Shown here one piece after another: positions 1 through 7,692 of a stretch of DNA of 37,694 nt. Position 1 is the stretch's first letter. Each line of letters begins with the position of its first letter. The notes under the pieces were generated by a model that worked only from the letters and a program-made list of their open reading frames with translations, was not told the DNA's origin and made no database searches. Made by a program: the position numbers and the translations under genes. Source of the DNA: an uncultured Eubacteriales bacterium (GTDB lineage: Bacteria; Bacillota; Clostridia; Christensenellales; CAG-138); contig UREK01000021.1 of the NCBI GenBank assembly GCA_900546845.1, positions 1-37,694 of the forward strand, read 5' to 3'.

Positions 1-7
1 GCCTCTT

Positions 8-41
8 GTCTCGTGGGCTCGGAGATGTGTATAAGAGACAG
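8..41 (+). other. Nextera transposase adapter (sequencing artefact)
   Basis: The 34 bases match the Illumina Nextera read-2 transposase adapter: they begin GTCTCGTGGGCTCGG and end with the 19-base mosaic end AGATGTGTATAAGAGACAG. This is library sequence left on the contig end. Bases 1-7 before it are also suspect. Genomic sequence can only be trusted from about base 42. Confidence 0.97.
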
Positions 42-57
42 GGGGGCTGCGCACCCT

Positions 58-190
58 TCGCCGCCGATGGAGCGCACACTACCTAGAAGGCTCCTTTGGC
101 AAAGGAGCTGTCATGGCGCAAGCCGTGACTGAGGATTGCCGTATCCGCGCAAACAGAGCTGCCGCCGCAGGCGGCTGAGGATCGTCTTGC
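58..190 (+). repeat. Palindromic repeat family A, copy 1 (one arm)
   Basis: This holds the forward arm of the repeat also found at 5131-5396, 15367-15604 and 37578-37694. AAGGCTCCTTTGGCAAAGG forms a hairpin and is followed by GAGCTGTC, a second small stem-loop and TGACTGAGGATTGCCGTA. A diverged second unit (GAGCTGCC, stem, GGCTGAGGATCG) follows at about 155-185. The bases before it (CGCCGATGGAGC) match the centre of the complete copies, so the other arm was probably lost at the contig end. No protein is encoded. Confidence 0.75.
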
Positions 191-253
191 CTCAGTGAAC
201 TGCCACACCCAAAAACGATATAACGAAATCAAATAAACAAAAGGGAGGAACCC

Positions 254-2041
254 ATGGAACTGAAGAACAGAAAGGACATGAACCCTGAATTCATGTGGGA
301 TTTCACCCACATGTTCCCCTCGAAGGAAGCGTGGGAGGCCGCTTACAAGGAAGCGGAGGCCATGACGGCCGGCCTTGCCGCGTATGAAGGCACGCTCGGC
401 CAAAGCGCCGCCGCGCTGCAAACTGCGCTCGACGCGGTCAACGCCGCGGGCGAAAAGCTGGAACGCGTGTATCTCTATGCCATGCTGCATAAGGCGGGCG
501 ACAACGGCGACCCGGAATATCAGGCCATGGAAGCGCGCTGCGTGACGCTGCTTGTGTCCTACCAGATGGCAACCGCCTTCCTCACGCCGGAGATCCTTTC
601 GATCCCGGAGGAAACGCTTGCCGCCTATATGAAGGAGGACGGCCTCACCACCTACCGCCATATGGTGGAGGATATGTGCCGCGCCCGGGCGCATACGCTC
701 GACGCCGCACGGGAGCGCATGCTTGCCCAGCTTTCGGACGCCGCGCAAACGCCGGACAACAGCTTCACCATGCTCGAAAGCGTGGATATGACCTTCCCCG
801 CCATTCTCGATGAGGAAGGCCGTGAAGTCACGCTCACCCACGGCAACTTCGGCGTGTACCGTGAAAGCAAGGACCGGCGCGTGCGCAAGGAGTCCTTTGA
901 AAAATACTTCGGCGAGTTCAAGCGCTATATCAATACCTTTGCCGCCATGTACGCAGGCTCCGTGAAATTCGATACGTTCTTTTCCTCCGTCCGCGGCCAC
1001 AAGAGCGCCTGCGAGGCGGCGCTGTTCAGCAACAACGTGCCCATCTCCGTGTATGACAGCCTCGTCGAAGCGATCCATTCCCGCCTTGGCACCATGCGCC
1101 AGTATCTCGAGCTGCGCAAGCGCGTGCTCGGGCTCGAAGAACTCAACATGTACGATCTGTATACCCCCATGCTTGAGAGCGTAGAGTTCAAGGTCACATA
1201 TGAGGAAAGCAAGGCGCTCGTCAAGGAGGCGCTCAAACCCTTGGGCGAGGAATACGGCAAACTCCTTGACAAGGCGTATGCCGAGCACTGGATGGACGTA
1301 TACGAGAACAAGGGTAAGACCACCGGCGCATTCTCCTGCGGCGTGCATGGCGTGCACCCCTATGTGCTTTTGAACTACACTGACACGCTGGACGACGCCT
1401 TTACCATGGCGCACGAGCTTGGGCATGCCATGCATTCCTATAAATCCAGCGAGGCGCAGGATTACACCAACCATGATTACCGCATCCTCGTAGCGGAGGT
1501 AGCTTCCACGGTAAACGAGGTGCTGCTCACCAAATACCTGCTCAAGACCGAGACGGACAAGAAGCGCCGCGCTTACATCCTCAACCACTTCCTCGAGGGC
1601 TTCCGCACCACCGTGTTCCGGCAGACGCTCTTCGCCGAATTCGAGCGCAAAGCGCATGAGATGGAGCAGGCGGGCGAACCGCTCACGGCGCAGTCGCTCA
1701 ACAAGGTGTACCGCGAGCTCAACGAGCTGTACTATGAAGGGGCCGTCGTCAACGACCTCCAGGAGATCGAATGGGCGCGCATCCCGCATTTCTATAACGC
1801 GTTCTACGTCTATCAGTATGCGACGGGCTTCTCGAGCGCCGTGGCCATCGCAAGCCGCATCCTGGAAACCGGGGACGCTTCGGATTACCTGCGTTTCCTC
1901 ACGCTCGGCGGCAGCGATTACCCCTTGGAGGAGCTCAAGGTTGCCGGCGTAGATCTCACGAAGCCCGAAGCTGTGCTTTCCGCGCTCGACGTGTTCCAGG
2001 CTTCGCTTGACGAACTCGAAGCCCTGCTCAAGGAAATTTAA
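254..2041 (+). CDS. pepF: Oligoendopeptidase F (M3B metallopeptidase)
   Basis: A cytoplasmic zinc peptidase that cuts short oligopeptides, as in peptide turnover. The 595-residue length is normal for the PepF/M3B family. The zinc site is HELGH at residues 387-391, inside AHELGHAMHS, and E415 lies 24 residues further on in AEVAST as the likely third ligand. The C-terminal stretch around HFYNAFYVYQYATG is also typical of the family. The ATG at 254 follows GGGAGG by a normal distance. A small acidic protein begins 13 bases after the stop and is probably co-transcribed. The peptide substrates are not visible from sequence. Confidence 0.96.
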   Translation: MELKNRKDMNPEFMWDFTHMFPSKEAWEAAYKEAEAMTAGLAAYEGTLGQSAAALQTALDAVNAAGEKLERVYLYAMLHKAGDNGDPEYQAMEARCVTLLVSYQMATAFLTPEILSIPEETLAAYMKEDGLTTYRHMVEDMCRARAHTLDAARERMLAQLSDAAQTPDNSFTMLESVDMTFPAILDEEGREVTLTHGNFGVYRESKDRRVRKESFEKYFGEFKRYINTFAAMYAGSVKFDTFFSSVRGHKSACEAALFSNNVPISVYDSLVEAIHSRLGTMRQYLELRKRVLGLEELNMYDLYTPMLESVEFKVTYEESKALVKEALKPLGEEYGKLLDKAYAEHWMDVYENKGKTTGAFSCGVHGVHPYVLLNYTDTLDDAFTMAHELGHAMHSYKSSEAQDYTNHDYRILVAEVASTVNEVLLTKYLLKTETDKKRRAYILNHFLEGFRTTVFRQTLFAEFERKAHEMEQAGEPLTAQSLNKVYRELNELYYEGAVVNDLQEIEWARIPHFYNAFYVYQYATGFSSAVAIASRILETGDASDYLRFLTLGGSDYPLEELKVAGVDLTKPEAVLSALDVFQASLDELEALLKEI

Positions 2042-2054
2042 GGGGGAACAGCCC

Positions 2055-2375
2055 ATGTATGAAGGGATTGACGAAAACGCGCTGCGCGCATACGTCATCG
2101 ATAAGTTTACTGCCGAGGGCGATTTCGATTTTCTGAAGGAAGGGGAGCTCCCCGCCATCGTGGATGCCATGCGCGGCTTCGACGAGGAGTATATGCGCGC
2201 TTCCGGCGCGGACGTGGGTGAGCTCTACGATGACGACGATGCCTATGAGCTCATCTTCACGAATCTTCAGGCCGCTTATCCGCAGTATAAAATGTACTGT
2301 ATGCGCCTCGCGGAGGATTACCTCGACTTCGTGGAAGAATACCTCGCCTCGGTCAACGCGATCGAGTGGGAATAA
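2055..2375 (+). CDS. Small acidic protein of unknown function
   Basis: A 106-residue protein rich in Asp and Glu, including a DDDD run near residue 57. It has no signal peptide, membrane segment or motif I recognise. The ATG at 2055 follows AAGGGGGAA and lies 13 bases after the pepF stop, and an intrinsic terminator follows at 2388, so pepF and this gene look like one transcript. The composition and predicted helices suggest a soluble cytoplasmic protein. A link to PepF function is only inferred from position. Confidence 0.8.
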   Translation: MYEGIDENALRAYVIDKFTAEGDFDFLKEGELPAIVDAMRGFDEEYMRASGADVGELYDDDDAYELIFTNLQAAYPQYKMYCMRLAEDYLDFVEEYLASVNAIEWE

Positions 2376-2387
2376 CCGCCCGCACAA

Positions 2388-2430
2388 AACGCCCCGGAGC
2401 CGGCTTTCACTGGTTCCGGGGCGTTCCTTT
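2388..2430 (+). terminator. Intrinsic terminator after the pepF unit
   Basis: AACGCCCCGGA (2388-2398) pairs exactly with TCCGGGGCGTT (2415-2425), and CCTTT follows. It closes the pepF transcript and lies between that unit and the convergent yitT-like gene. Confidence 0.8.
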
Positions 2431-2475
2431 GCGCAATGCCCGCTTTCATGCTCAGGCCCGCTTGCCCTAAACCTG

Positions 2476-3357
2476 TCAGTCGTTGCTCTTGAACATATCA
2501 GCAACATCACTGATGGTCACAAACGCTTTCGGATCTATGCTGTGAACGATCGTCCTCATTTTTGAAATTTGAAAGCGGTTTACAACAAAATAAACAATCG
2601 TCTTTTCCGTATTTGTATATCCGCCTATTGCGGCGATCTTAGTCGTTCCGCATTCAAAGGCGGTCATTAGGGCTTCGCCGATCTCCGTTGCCTTATCGGT
2701 AATAATCAGAACCTCTTTGGAGCGGTCAATGCCTTCAACGATGAAGTCAACCGTCTTGAGTCCCGCCGCATATGTAACAATGGAATAAAGCGGTAAAATC
2801 CAACTGTTCATAACGAATCCGCAAATGATATACAGCACGACATTGTACGCCATTACAAACGTTCCTACTGTCACATTCAGCTTTTTCGCAAAAATAACTG
2901 CCATAACTTCAATGCCGTCGATCGCCCCTCCGTGCCGCATCGTCAAGCCGCTTCCTATGCCGGAAATTATGCCGCCAAACAAAGCGCAGAGAAGCAGGTC
3001 TTCACCAGCAAGCGGGGACGCTATGCTGACATCTATCGGCAGAATATCCGTGATGAGCCATGAGCAAGCTGAATATACCGCAACCGTGAAGATCGAGTAT
3101 ATCGTGAAAACAAGGCCTTGCTTGCGGAGCCCAAACAAGAACAGAGGGATGTTCAAGATCAGCAGGAATATCGAGAGGGACATATATTCCGGCGTAATCT
3201 GAGACAGAAGGATTGATGTGCCGGAAATGCCACTGTCATATAGCTTTACAGGCGCAAGGAACACCGTGACGCCAAATGCGTTTATAGCTCCTGCCAAAAG
3301 AAGGAACAGAAAACTCTGCCAGCGTAATTTTTTGAGTTCCTTGATCATTCGCTTCAT
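2476..3357 (-). CDS. YitT family membrane protein (DUF161/DUF2179)
   Basis: A 293-residue integral membrane protein. Its N-terminal two thirds contain about five or six hydrophobic helices, and the last third is a soluble DUF2179 domain (from about residue 215, containing KEVLIITDK and GGYTNTEKTIVYFVV). The motif RHGGAIDGIEV is typical of YitT. The biochemical role of the family is unsettled. The ATG at 3357 follows AAAGGAGGTTTATA. The gene is visibly more A/T-rich than its neighbours and uses AT-ending codons they avoid, which suggests later acquisition. It is convergent with the pepF unit and appears to be transcribed alone. Confidence 0.93.
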   Translation of the reverse strand: MKRMIKELKKLRWQSFLFLLLAGAINAFGVTVFLAPVKLYDSGISGTSILLSQITPEYMSLSIFLLILNIPLFLFGLRKQGLVFTIYSIFTVAVYSACSWLITDILPIDVSIASPLAGEDLLLCALFGGIISGIGSGLTMRHGGAIDGIEVMAVIFAKKLNVTVGTFVMAYNVVLYIICGFVMNSWILPLYSIVTYAAGLKTVDFIVEGIDRSKEVLIITDKATEIGEALMTAFECGTTKIAAIGGYTNTEKTIVYFVVNRFQISKMRTIVHSIDPKAFVTISDVADMFKSND

Positions 3358-3778
3358 TATAAACCTCCTTTAGGGGGCTGTTTGGGGGCAATCCCATATT
3401 CTGCATAAACTCCCGGCGGGGGAGGGGACAGACGGGGCAAAGTATGGACCGGCGGCAGCAGTTCCATCCGTGCTTCCTTTTTAACCATAACGCCAGTGAG
3501 AGCAGATGTCAAGGGCGGCGCTTGTTTCATCCTTGACGCCGAGCCGAATTGAACGCATTTGTTCCAATCCTTCATCCCTTTTCTTCCGCTTCACCCCTTC
3601 TGTTCCTTTTCCTGTTGTTCAATATATAGCGAAATCCGATGATACATTCTTAATTGCCTTGCGCAAACCGCTTGCTTTTGGTAAGATAAATTTGTTAAAA
3701 GGGGGAGGATGCCGTTCCGCTGAGGAGCTGCGTTTTCACCCGGCACGCCCGTATATTTTGTTTCAGGAGGATTGCGTT
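3358..3778. other. Intergenic region between yitT-like and oadB-like genes
   Basis: About 420 bases separate two divergent genes. At 3361-3395 ACCTCCTTTAGGGGGCTG and a following TTTGGG resemble a worn arm of repeat family A. A weak plus-strand promoter candidate for the sodium-pump pair is TTGCGC at 3659-3664, 17 bases, then TAAGAT at 3682-3687. A 72-codon minus-strand frame touches the yitT start but does not look like a protein. I see nothing else. Confidence 0.45.
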
Positions 3779-4885
3779 TTGGAACTGTTCGGCGAGCTTT
3801 TTGGCAACGTGCTCAACTTTACGTGGCAGCAAGGGCTGATGCTCCTCATCGGCTTCGTGCTGATCTATCTTGCGATCAAGCATGATATGGAACCCGCGCT
3901 TTTGCTTCCAATGGGCTTTGGCGCGGTGCTTGTGAACCTCCCCTTCGTGAACACGGAGGCGATCGAGACGCTGTTCAACGCGGGCATTGCGAGCGAGCTG
4001 TTCCCGCTGCTGCTGTTCATCGGCATCGGCGCGATGATCGACTTTGGCCCGCTGCTCTCCAACCCCAAGATGTTCCTCTTTGGCGCGGCGGCGCAGTTTG
4101 GCATCTTCTTCACGCTCTGCCTCGCCATGCTCTTCGGGTTTGACCTCAAGGACGCCGCCTCCATCTCCATCATCGGCGCCGCGGATGGGCCGACCTCCAT
4201 CTATGTCGCCAACTATTTTAAATCCCACTATCAGGGGCCGATCATGGTCGCAGCCTATTCGTATATGGCGCTTGTGCCGATCGTGCAGCCGCCGGTCATC
4301 CGCGCCATCACCACGAAAAAGGAGCGCATGATCCGCATGCCGTATCAACCGGACGCCGTCCCCAAAGCAACGAAGATCATCTTCCCGATCTTCGTTACCA
4401 TCGTCGCCGGCACGATCGCGCCCAAGTCTGCGGAGCTCATCGGCTTCCTGATGTTCGGCAACCTCGTGCGCGAGTGCGGCGTGCTGGAAAGCCTCTCCGG
4501 GAGCGCGCAGAAGGAGCTTGCGAACCTCGTTACGCTGCTCTTAGGCATCTCCGTAGCATTCAAGATGAAAGCGGAACTGTTCGTCACGGTGGAAACGCTC
4601 CTTATCATCGCGCTCGGCCTCGTCGCCTTCGTGTTTGACACCGTGGGCGGCGTGCTGTTCGCCAAGTTCCTCAACCTGTTCAGCAAAAACAAGGTGAACC
4701 CGATGATCGGCGCAGCGGGCATCTCCGCCTTCCCGATGGCCTCGCGCGTTGTCCACAAGATGGGCCGAGCGGAGGATCCGGACAATTTCCTTCTGATGCA
4801 CGCAGCCGGCGCGAACGTTTCCGGCCAGATCGCCTCCGTAATCGCGGGCGGCCTGATCATCACCCTCATCGAAAACCTGCTTTAA
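3779..4885 (+). CDS. Sodium-translocating decarboxylase beta subunit (OadB/GcdB family)
   Basis: A membrane subunit that in this family couples decarboxylation of a carboxybiotin-bound substrate to sodium export. The 368 residues with about ten hydrophobic segments fit the family. GAADGPTSIY near residue 136 carries the conserved Asp (probably the counterpart of Asp203 of oxaloacetate decarboxylase), and NPMIGAAGISAFPMASRVV is the other conserved loop. I chose TTG at 3779 because AGGAGG lies 8 bases upstream and the protein then begins at the usual place; the open frame extends further upstream without a binding site. No alpha subunit or biotin carrier is in the window, so the substrate cannot be named. 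Confidence 0.92.
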   Translation: MELFGELFGNVLNFTWQQGLMLLIGFVLIYLAIKHDMEPALLLPMGFGAVLVNLPFVNTEAIETLFNAGIASELFPLLLFIGIGAMIDFGPLLSNPKMFLFGAAAQFGIFFTLCLAMLFGFDLKDAASISIIGAADGPTSIYVANYFKSHYQGPIMVAAYSYMALVPIVQPPVIRAITTKKERMIRMPYQPDAVPKATKIIFPIFVTIVAGTIAPKSAELIGFLMFGNLVRECGVLESLSGSAQKELANLVTLLLGISVAFKMKAELFVTVETLLIIALGLVAFVFDTVGGVLFAKFLNLFSKNKVNPMIGAAGISAFPMASRVVHKMGRAEDPDNFLLMHAAGANVSGQIASVIAGGLIITLIENLL

Positions 4886-4898
4886 GGAGGTGCGCAAT

Positions 4899-5039
4899 AT
4901 GCTTTCCTGGAATCCCGACACGCTTGCAACCACGCTCCCGATCATGCTCAAAGGGATGATCGGCATCTTCGCCGTCATCGTCGTGATCTGGGGCTTCGTC
5001 GCCCTGCTCAACCGCGTAATGCGGAAGCGGGGAAAATAA
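4899..5039 (+). CDS. OadG-like small membrane subunit
   Basis: A 46-residue peptide beginning MLSWNPDTLATTLPIM, with one membrane helix (about residues 18-38, GMIGIFAVIVVIWGFVALL) and a basic tail NRVMRKRGK. GMxGIF followed by a hydrophobic helix is the signature of OadG-related subunits, which hold the beta subunit in decarboxylase complexes. The ATG at 4899 follows TAAGGAGG 13 bases after the oadB-like stop, so the two are translated from one message. It lacks the longer soluble tail of full OadG and is easily missed by gene callers because of its size. Confidence 0.88.
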   Translation: MLSWNPDTLATTLPIMLKGMIGIFAVIVVIWGFVALLNRVMRKRGK

Positions 5040-5058
5040 CGCGCCCTGGAATCGCTTC

Positions 5059-5090
5059 AAAGAGGGCCTTGCAGCCCTCTTTTGTGTTTT
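5059..5090 (+). terminator. Intrinsic terminator after the sodium-pump pair
   Basis: AAAGAGGGC (5059-5067) pairs with GCCCTCTTT (5073-5081) and TTGTGTTTT follows. It ends the oadB/oadG-like transcript. Confidence 0.85.
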
Positions 5091-5130
5091 GTGGAACGCG
5101 GGTGAAACGAGAAAGCCTCTCCCTTGGTAA

Positions 5131-5396
5131 GGCAATCGCCCGTCAGCGGCTTGCGCTGCTGGAATACGGCAATCCCCCGGCATGCTAACGCATGCCACCC
5201 CCTTTCAAAAGGGGGCGTTTGGGAGTGATGAACTCCAACGGGTTTCGTATTCGGACGGCGTGCGAGAGCACATGCCCCAAAAGGCTCCTTTGGCAAAGGA
5301 GCTGTCCACGAAGCGGACTGAGGATTGTCCTTACTTGCGCGGCCTTTGCGAACTGTCGCAATAAACAGCGCACGCCATGACTGAGGATTGCCGTAC
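5131..5396. repeat. Palindromic repeat family A, copy 2 (both arms)
   Basis: The left arm (5131-5225) contains two inverted units, GGCAATCGCCCGTCAGCG and ACGGCAATCCCCCGGCATG, then CCACCCCCTTTC. The right arm (5277-5330) is CCAAAAGGCTCCTTTGGC, GAGCTGTC, stem-loop, GACTGAGGATTGTCC. Between them is a centre (CCAACGGGTTTCGTATTCGG) also found in copy 3. A further TGACTGAGGATTGCCGTA lies at 5377-5394. The arms are imperfect reverse complements, so the RNA would fold into one long hairpin. Several short open frames cross it, but none has a binding site or protein-like composition. Confidence 0.85.
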
Positions 5397-5553
5397 TTCC
5401 TATCCCTTTCTTTTGCACATGCGAATGCCTCCATTCTCCGGTCCTTTTACGCAACTCGACGCAGCGTCGGTTGCCAAAACGGGCGCTTTTGGCGTATGCT
5501 GTATTCAAGCGAAGCGCGCCGGGCAGGCGCATGGAAATGGAGGCTTGATCACC

Positions 5554-6360
5554 ATGAAGCAGTACGAAAAAACGGGAGCGCTCATCGCGGCCGCCCGCAG
5601 GGAGCGAGGACTCACGCAAAAGGCGCTTGCGCAGACGCTGCATATTTCGGATACGACCGTTTCCAAATGGGAGCGCGGCATCGGCTTCCCGGATGTTTCG
5701 CTGGTAGAGCCGCTCGCGTCGGCACTCGGGCTCACCATCGCGGAGCTGTTTGCGGGGGAACGGGCAGCGGAACCGCTGCCGCAGGAATGTGAGACGCTGC
5801 TTTCCGGCGTGCTTGCGGAATCGAACGCTCAGAGCCGCAGGAAGCGCCGGGAGGATCGCACTGTCTTCGCGGTCGCCCTTGGCCTGCTGCTGCTCATCGC
5901 TGTCCCGCTGCTGTTTTTCCGGGCGAAGCCGCCTGCCGTCCTGCGCGGGACGTATGTCAGCGTCCGGCCCGAGGAACAGGTCACTTGGGAGGACGGCGGG
6001 GAGCGCGCTACCGTCACGCTGAGCCGCCCAAACGTAACCGTCCAGCTTACTGCGGGTTCGCCGGATGAAAGCGGCACGGGCGCGTATGTCCTGTATCTCG
6101 ATAGCCGCGTTGTGGAAGAAGGGACGTATGCCGCTAATAACGACGGCACGTTTACGCTCACCGGCGCCTGGGCGGACGGCACGCCGCGCAGCTTCCTTGC
6201 GGAGCCGGGGGAGGACGGCTCCTTCCGCATCCTCCTGCCCGCGCTCGGCGGGCACGAGCCCATCCTGCTGGAAAAAGGGGGAGACGTCCCCGTTTATATC
6301 AATTACGTCTATGGCGATGAGGCGGAATTTCGCGCGAACTATATGCATCCCACAGTGTGA
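5554..6360 (+). CDS. Membrane-anchored XRE family regulator
   Basis: A 268-residue protein with an N-terminal Cro/CI-type helix-turn-helix (about residues 7-62; LTQKALAQTLHISDTTVSKW is the DNA-binding core), a basic stretch RRKRRED, one membrane helix (about 104-123), and a C-terminal domain of about 145 residues that should lie outside the membrane. That domain is rich in beta-like Thr/Val segments and is not one I can name. The layout suggests a one-component sensor whose outer domain alters DNA binding inside. The ATG at 5554 follows ATGGAGG; upstream codons in frame come from the repeat. It is monocistronic, with a terminator at 6384. Confidence 0.88.
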   Translation: MKQYEKTGALIAAARRERGLTQKALAQTLHISDTTVSKWERGIGFPDVSLVEPLASALGLTIAELFAGERAAEPLPQECETLLSGVLAESNAQSRRKRREDRTVFAVALGLLLLIAVPLLFFRAKPPAVLRGTYVSVRPEEQVTWEDGGERATVTLSRPNVTVQLTAGSPDESGTGAYVLYLDSRVVEEGTYAANNDGTFTLTGAWADGTPRSFLAEPGEDGSFRILLPALGGHEPILLEKGGDVPVYINYVYGDEAEFRANYMHPTV

Positions 6361-6383
6361 AAAGGGCAAGGATCGAACGCAGT

Positions 6384-6430
6384 AAAACTCCCTCTGCCAT
6401 GCGCCGCAGCACAGCGGAGGGAGTTTTTTC
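6384..6430. terminator. Bidirectional intrinsic terminator
   Basis: AAAACTCCCTC (6384-6394) pairs with GAGGGAGTTTT (6417-6427), with a T run on each strand. It serves the XRE gene on plus and the argGHD operon on minus. Confidence 0.88.
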
Positions 6431-6478
6431 GCGTTTGCAGCAAGCGCTGCGATATGGTGTGGGATGCTGGGGATTGCC

Positions 6479-7645
6479 TTATTCCGCAGCGAGCTCCTGC
6501 TTTACGATGCTGAGCGCCGCCGCAAGCTCTTCCATCGGGATGTTGAGCGCGGGGGCGATGCGCAGCTTGTCCTTCGCTGTGAGCAGCAGCACGCCGCGCG
6601 CTTCGCATGCCTCCACGATGTCTGCCGCCGGGCGTTTTTCCGGCAGCACGCCGATGAGGAGGCCAAGCCCGCTCACCGCTTTGACGCCCTTGGTGTCCGC
6701 AAGCTGCCGTTTTACGTATTCGCCCTTTTCCGCTACGGTCTGGAGCAGCGTGCTGTCGATGCGGTTGAGCACCGCGAGCGCCGCCGCCGCGCAGACCGGG
6801 TTGCCCGCGAACGTGGAGCCATGCGTGCCGCTCGTGAGCGTACCCACAGCCTTCGCGCCAATGAGCGTCGCACCGATGGGCAGGCCGCCTGCGAGGCCCT
6901 TTGCGGTGGTGACGACGTCCGGCATCACGCCGAACTGCTCATATGCGTATAGTGTACCCGTGCGGCCGTTACCCGTGGGCACCTCGTCCACGATGAAGAG
7001 CATATCCTTTTGCCGGCAAAGCGCCGCAAGGGCTTTCACGTAGTCCGTGCCGAGCACGGTTATGCCGCCCTCGCCCTGGATGAGCTCGACCATCACGGCG
7101 CAGGCAGGGTATTCCTCTGCAAGCGCCGCAGCGGCGGCAAGGTCGTTTGCCGGGGCCAGGTGGAAGCCCGGCAGCATCGGACCGAAGCCCGCTTGGAGCT
7201 GCGGCATCCCAGCGGCGGAAAGCGCGCCGAGCGTGCCGCCATGGTAGCCGTTTTCCAGCGCAATGATGTGGTAGTGTTCCGGCCCATGCCGTTCCACACC
7301 CCATTTGCGGGCGAGCTTGATGGCACACTCGTTCGCCTCCGCGCCGGAATTGCTGAACACGACCTTCCGCATGCCGGTGCGCTTGCAAAGCTGCTCCGCA
7401 AGCATCGCCTGCGGAGCGCTGTAATAATAGTTGGAGCCGTTCTGCAGCTGAAGCAGCTGGGACATCACCGCCGCCTGCCAGCCTGGGTCGGAAAACCCAA
7501 AGCTGTTTGCGATGCCTGCGCCCAGATCAATATATGCTTTCCCTTCGCTGTCATAAACCCGGGATCCCTTCCCGCGCATCAGGACGGGGCTGTGCCGCGC
7601 GTATGTGCTTTCAATGTAGGTTTCATCCAATTTGCGAAGTTCCAT
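6479..7645 (-). CDS. argD: Acetylornithine aminotransferase
   Basis: A pyridoxal-phosphate class III aminotransferase of 388 residues that interconverts N-acetylglutamate semialdehyde and N-acetylornithine in arginine synthesis. Visible motifs are FSNSGAEANECAIKLAR (cofactor phosphate site), IVDEVPTGNGRTG, and VVTTAKGLAGGLPIGA, whose lysine holds the cofactor. The second motif has Pro where Gln is usual (DEVQTG), an uncommon change next to the cofactor Asp. The ATG at 7645 follows GGAGGG. It is the third gene of argG-argH-argD, 47 bases after argH. A broader role on succinyl-diaminopimelate or ornithine is possible for this family. Confidence 0.94.
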   Translation of the reverse strand: MELRKLDETYIESTYARHSPVLMRGKGSRVYDSEGKAYIDLGAGIANSFGFSDPGWQAAVMSQLLQLQNGSNYYYSAPQAMLAEQLCKRTGMRKVVFSNSGAEANECAIKLARKWGVERHGPEHYHIIALENGYHGGTLGALSAAGMPQLQAGFGPMLPGFHLAPANDLAAAAALAEEYPACAVMVELIQGEGGITVLGTDYVKALAALCRQKDMLFIVDEVPTGNGRTGTLYAYEQFGVMPDVVTTAKGLAGGLPIGATLIGAKAVGTLTSGTHGSTFAGNPVCAAAALAVLNRIDSTLLQTVAEKGEYVKRQLADTKGVKAVSGLGLLIGVLPEKRPAADIVEACEARGVLLLTAKDKLRIAPALNIPMEELAAALSIVKQELAAE

Positions 7646-7692
7646 GTTTCCCGTTCCCTCCGAAAAGATTTATCCGCCCGTTCTCTATGGGG

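Noticed and set aside
83..2170. A long minus-strand open frame (695 codons) opposite pepF
   Set aside because: It lies antisense to a complete metallopeptidase, has low-complexity composition rich in Arg, His, Glu and Ala, and no binding site. It is a shadow of GC-rich coding sequence.
3357..3575. A 72-codon minus-strand frame touching the yitT start as TAATG
   Set aside because: Its protein is Pro-rich without any pattern and part of it crosses repeat-like sequence. The overlap alone is not enough.
5131..5396. CRISPR array
   Set aside because: Repeat units are inverted and unequal in spacing, spacers are not unique, and no cas genes are present.
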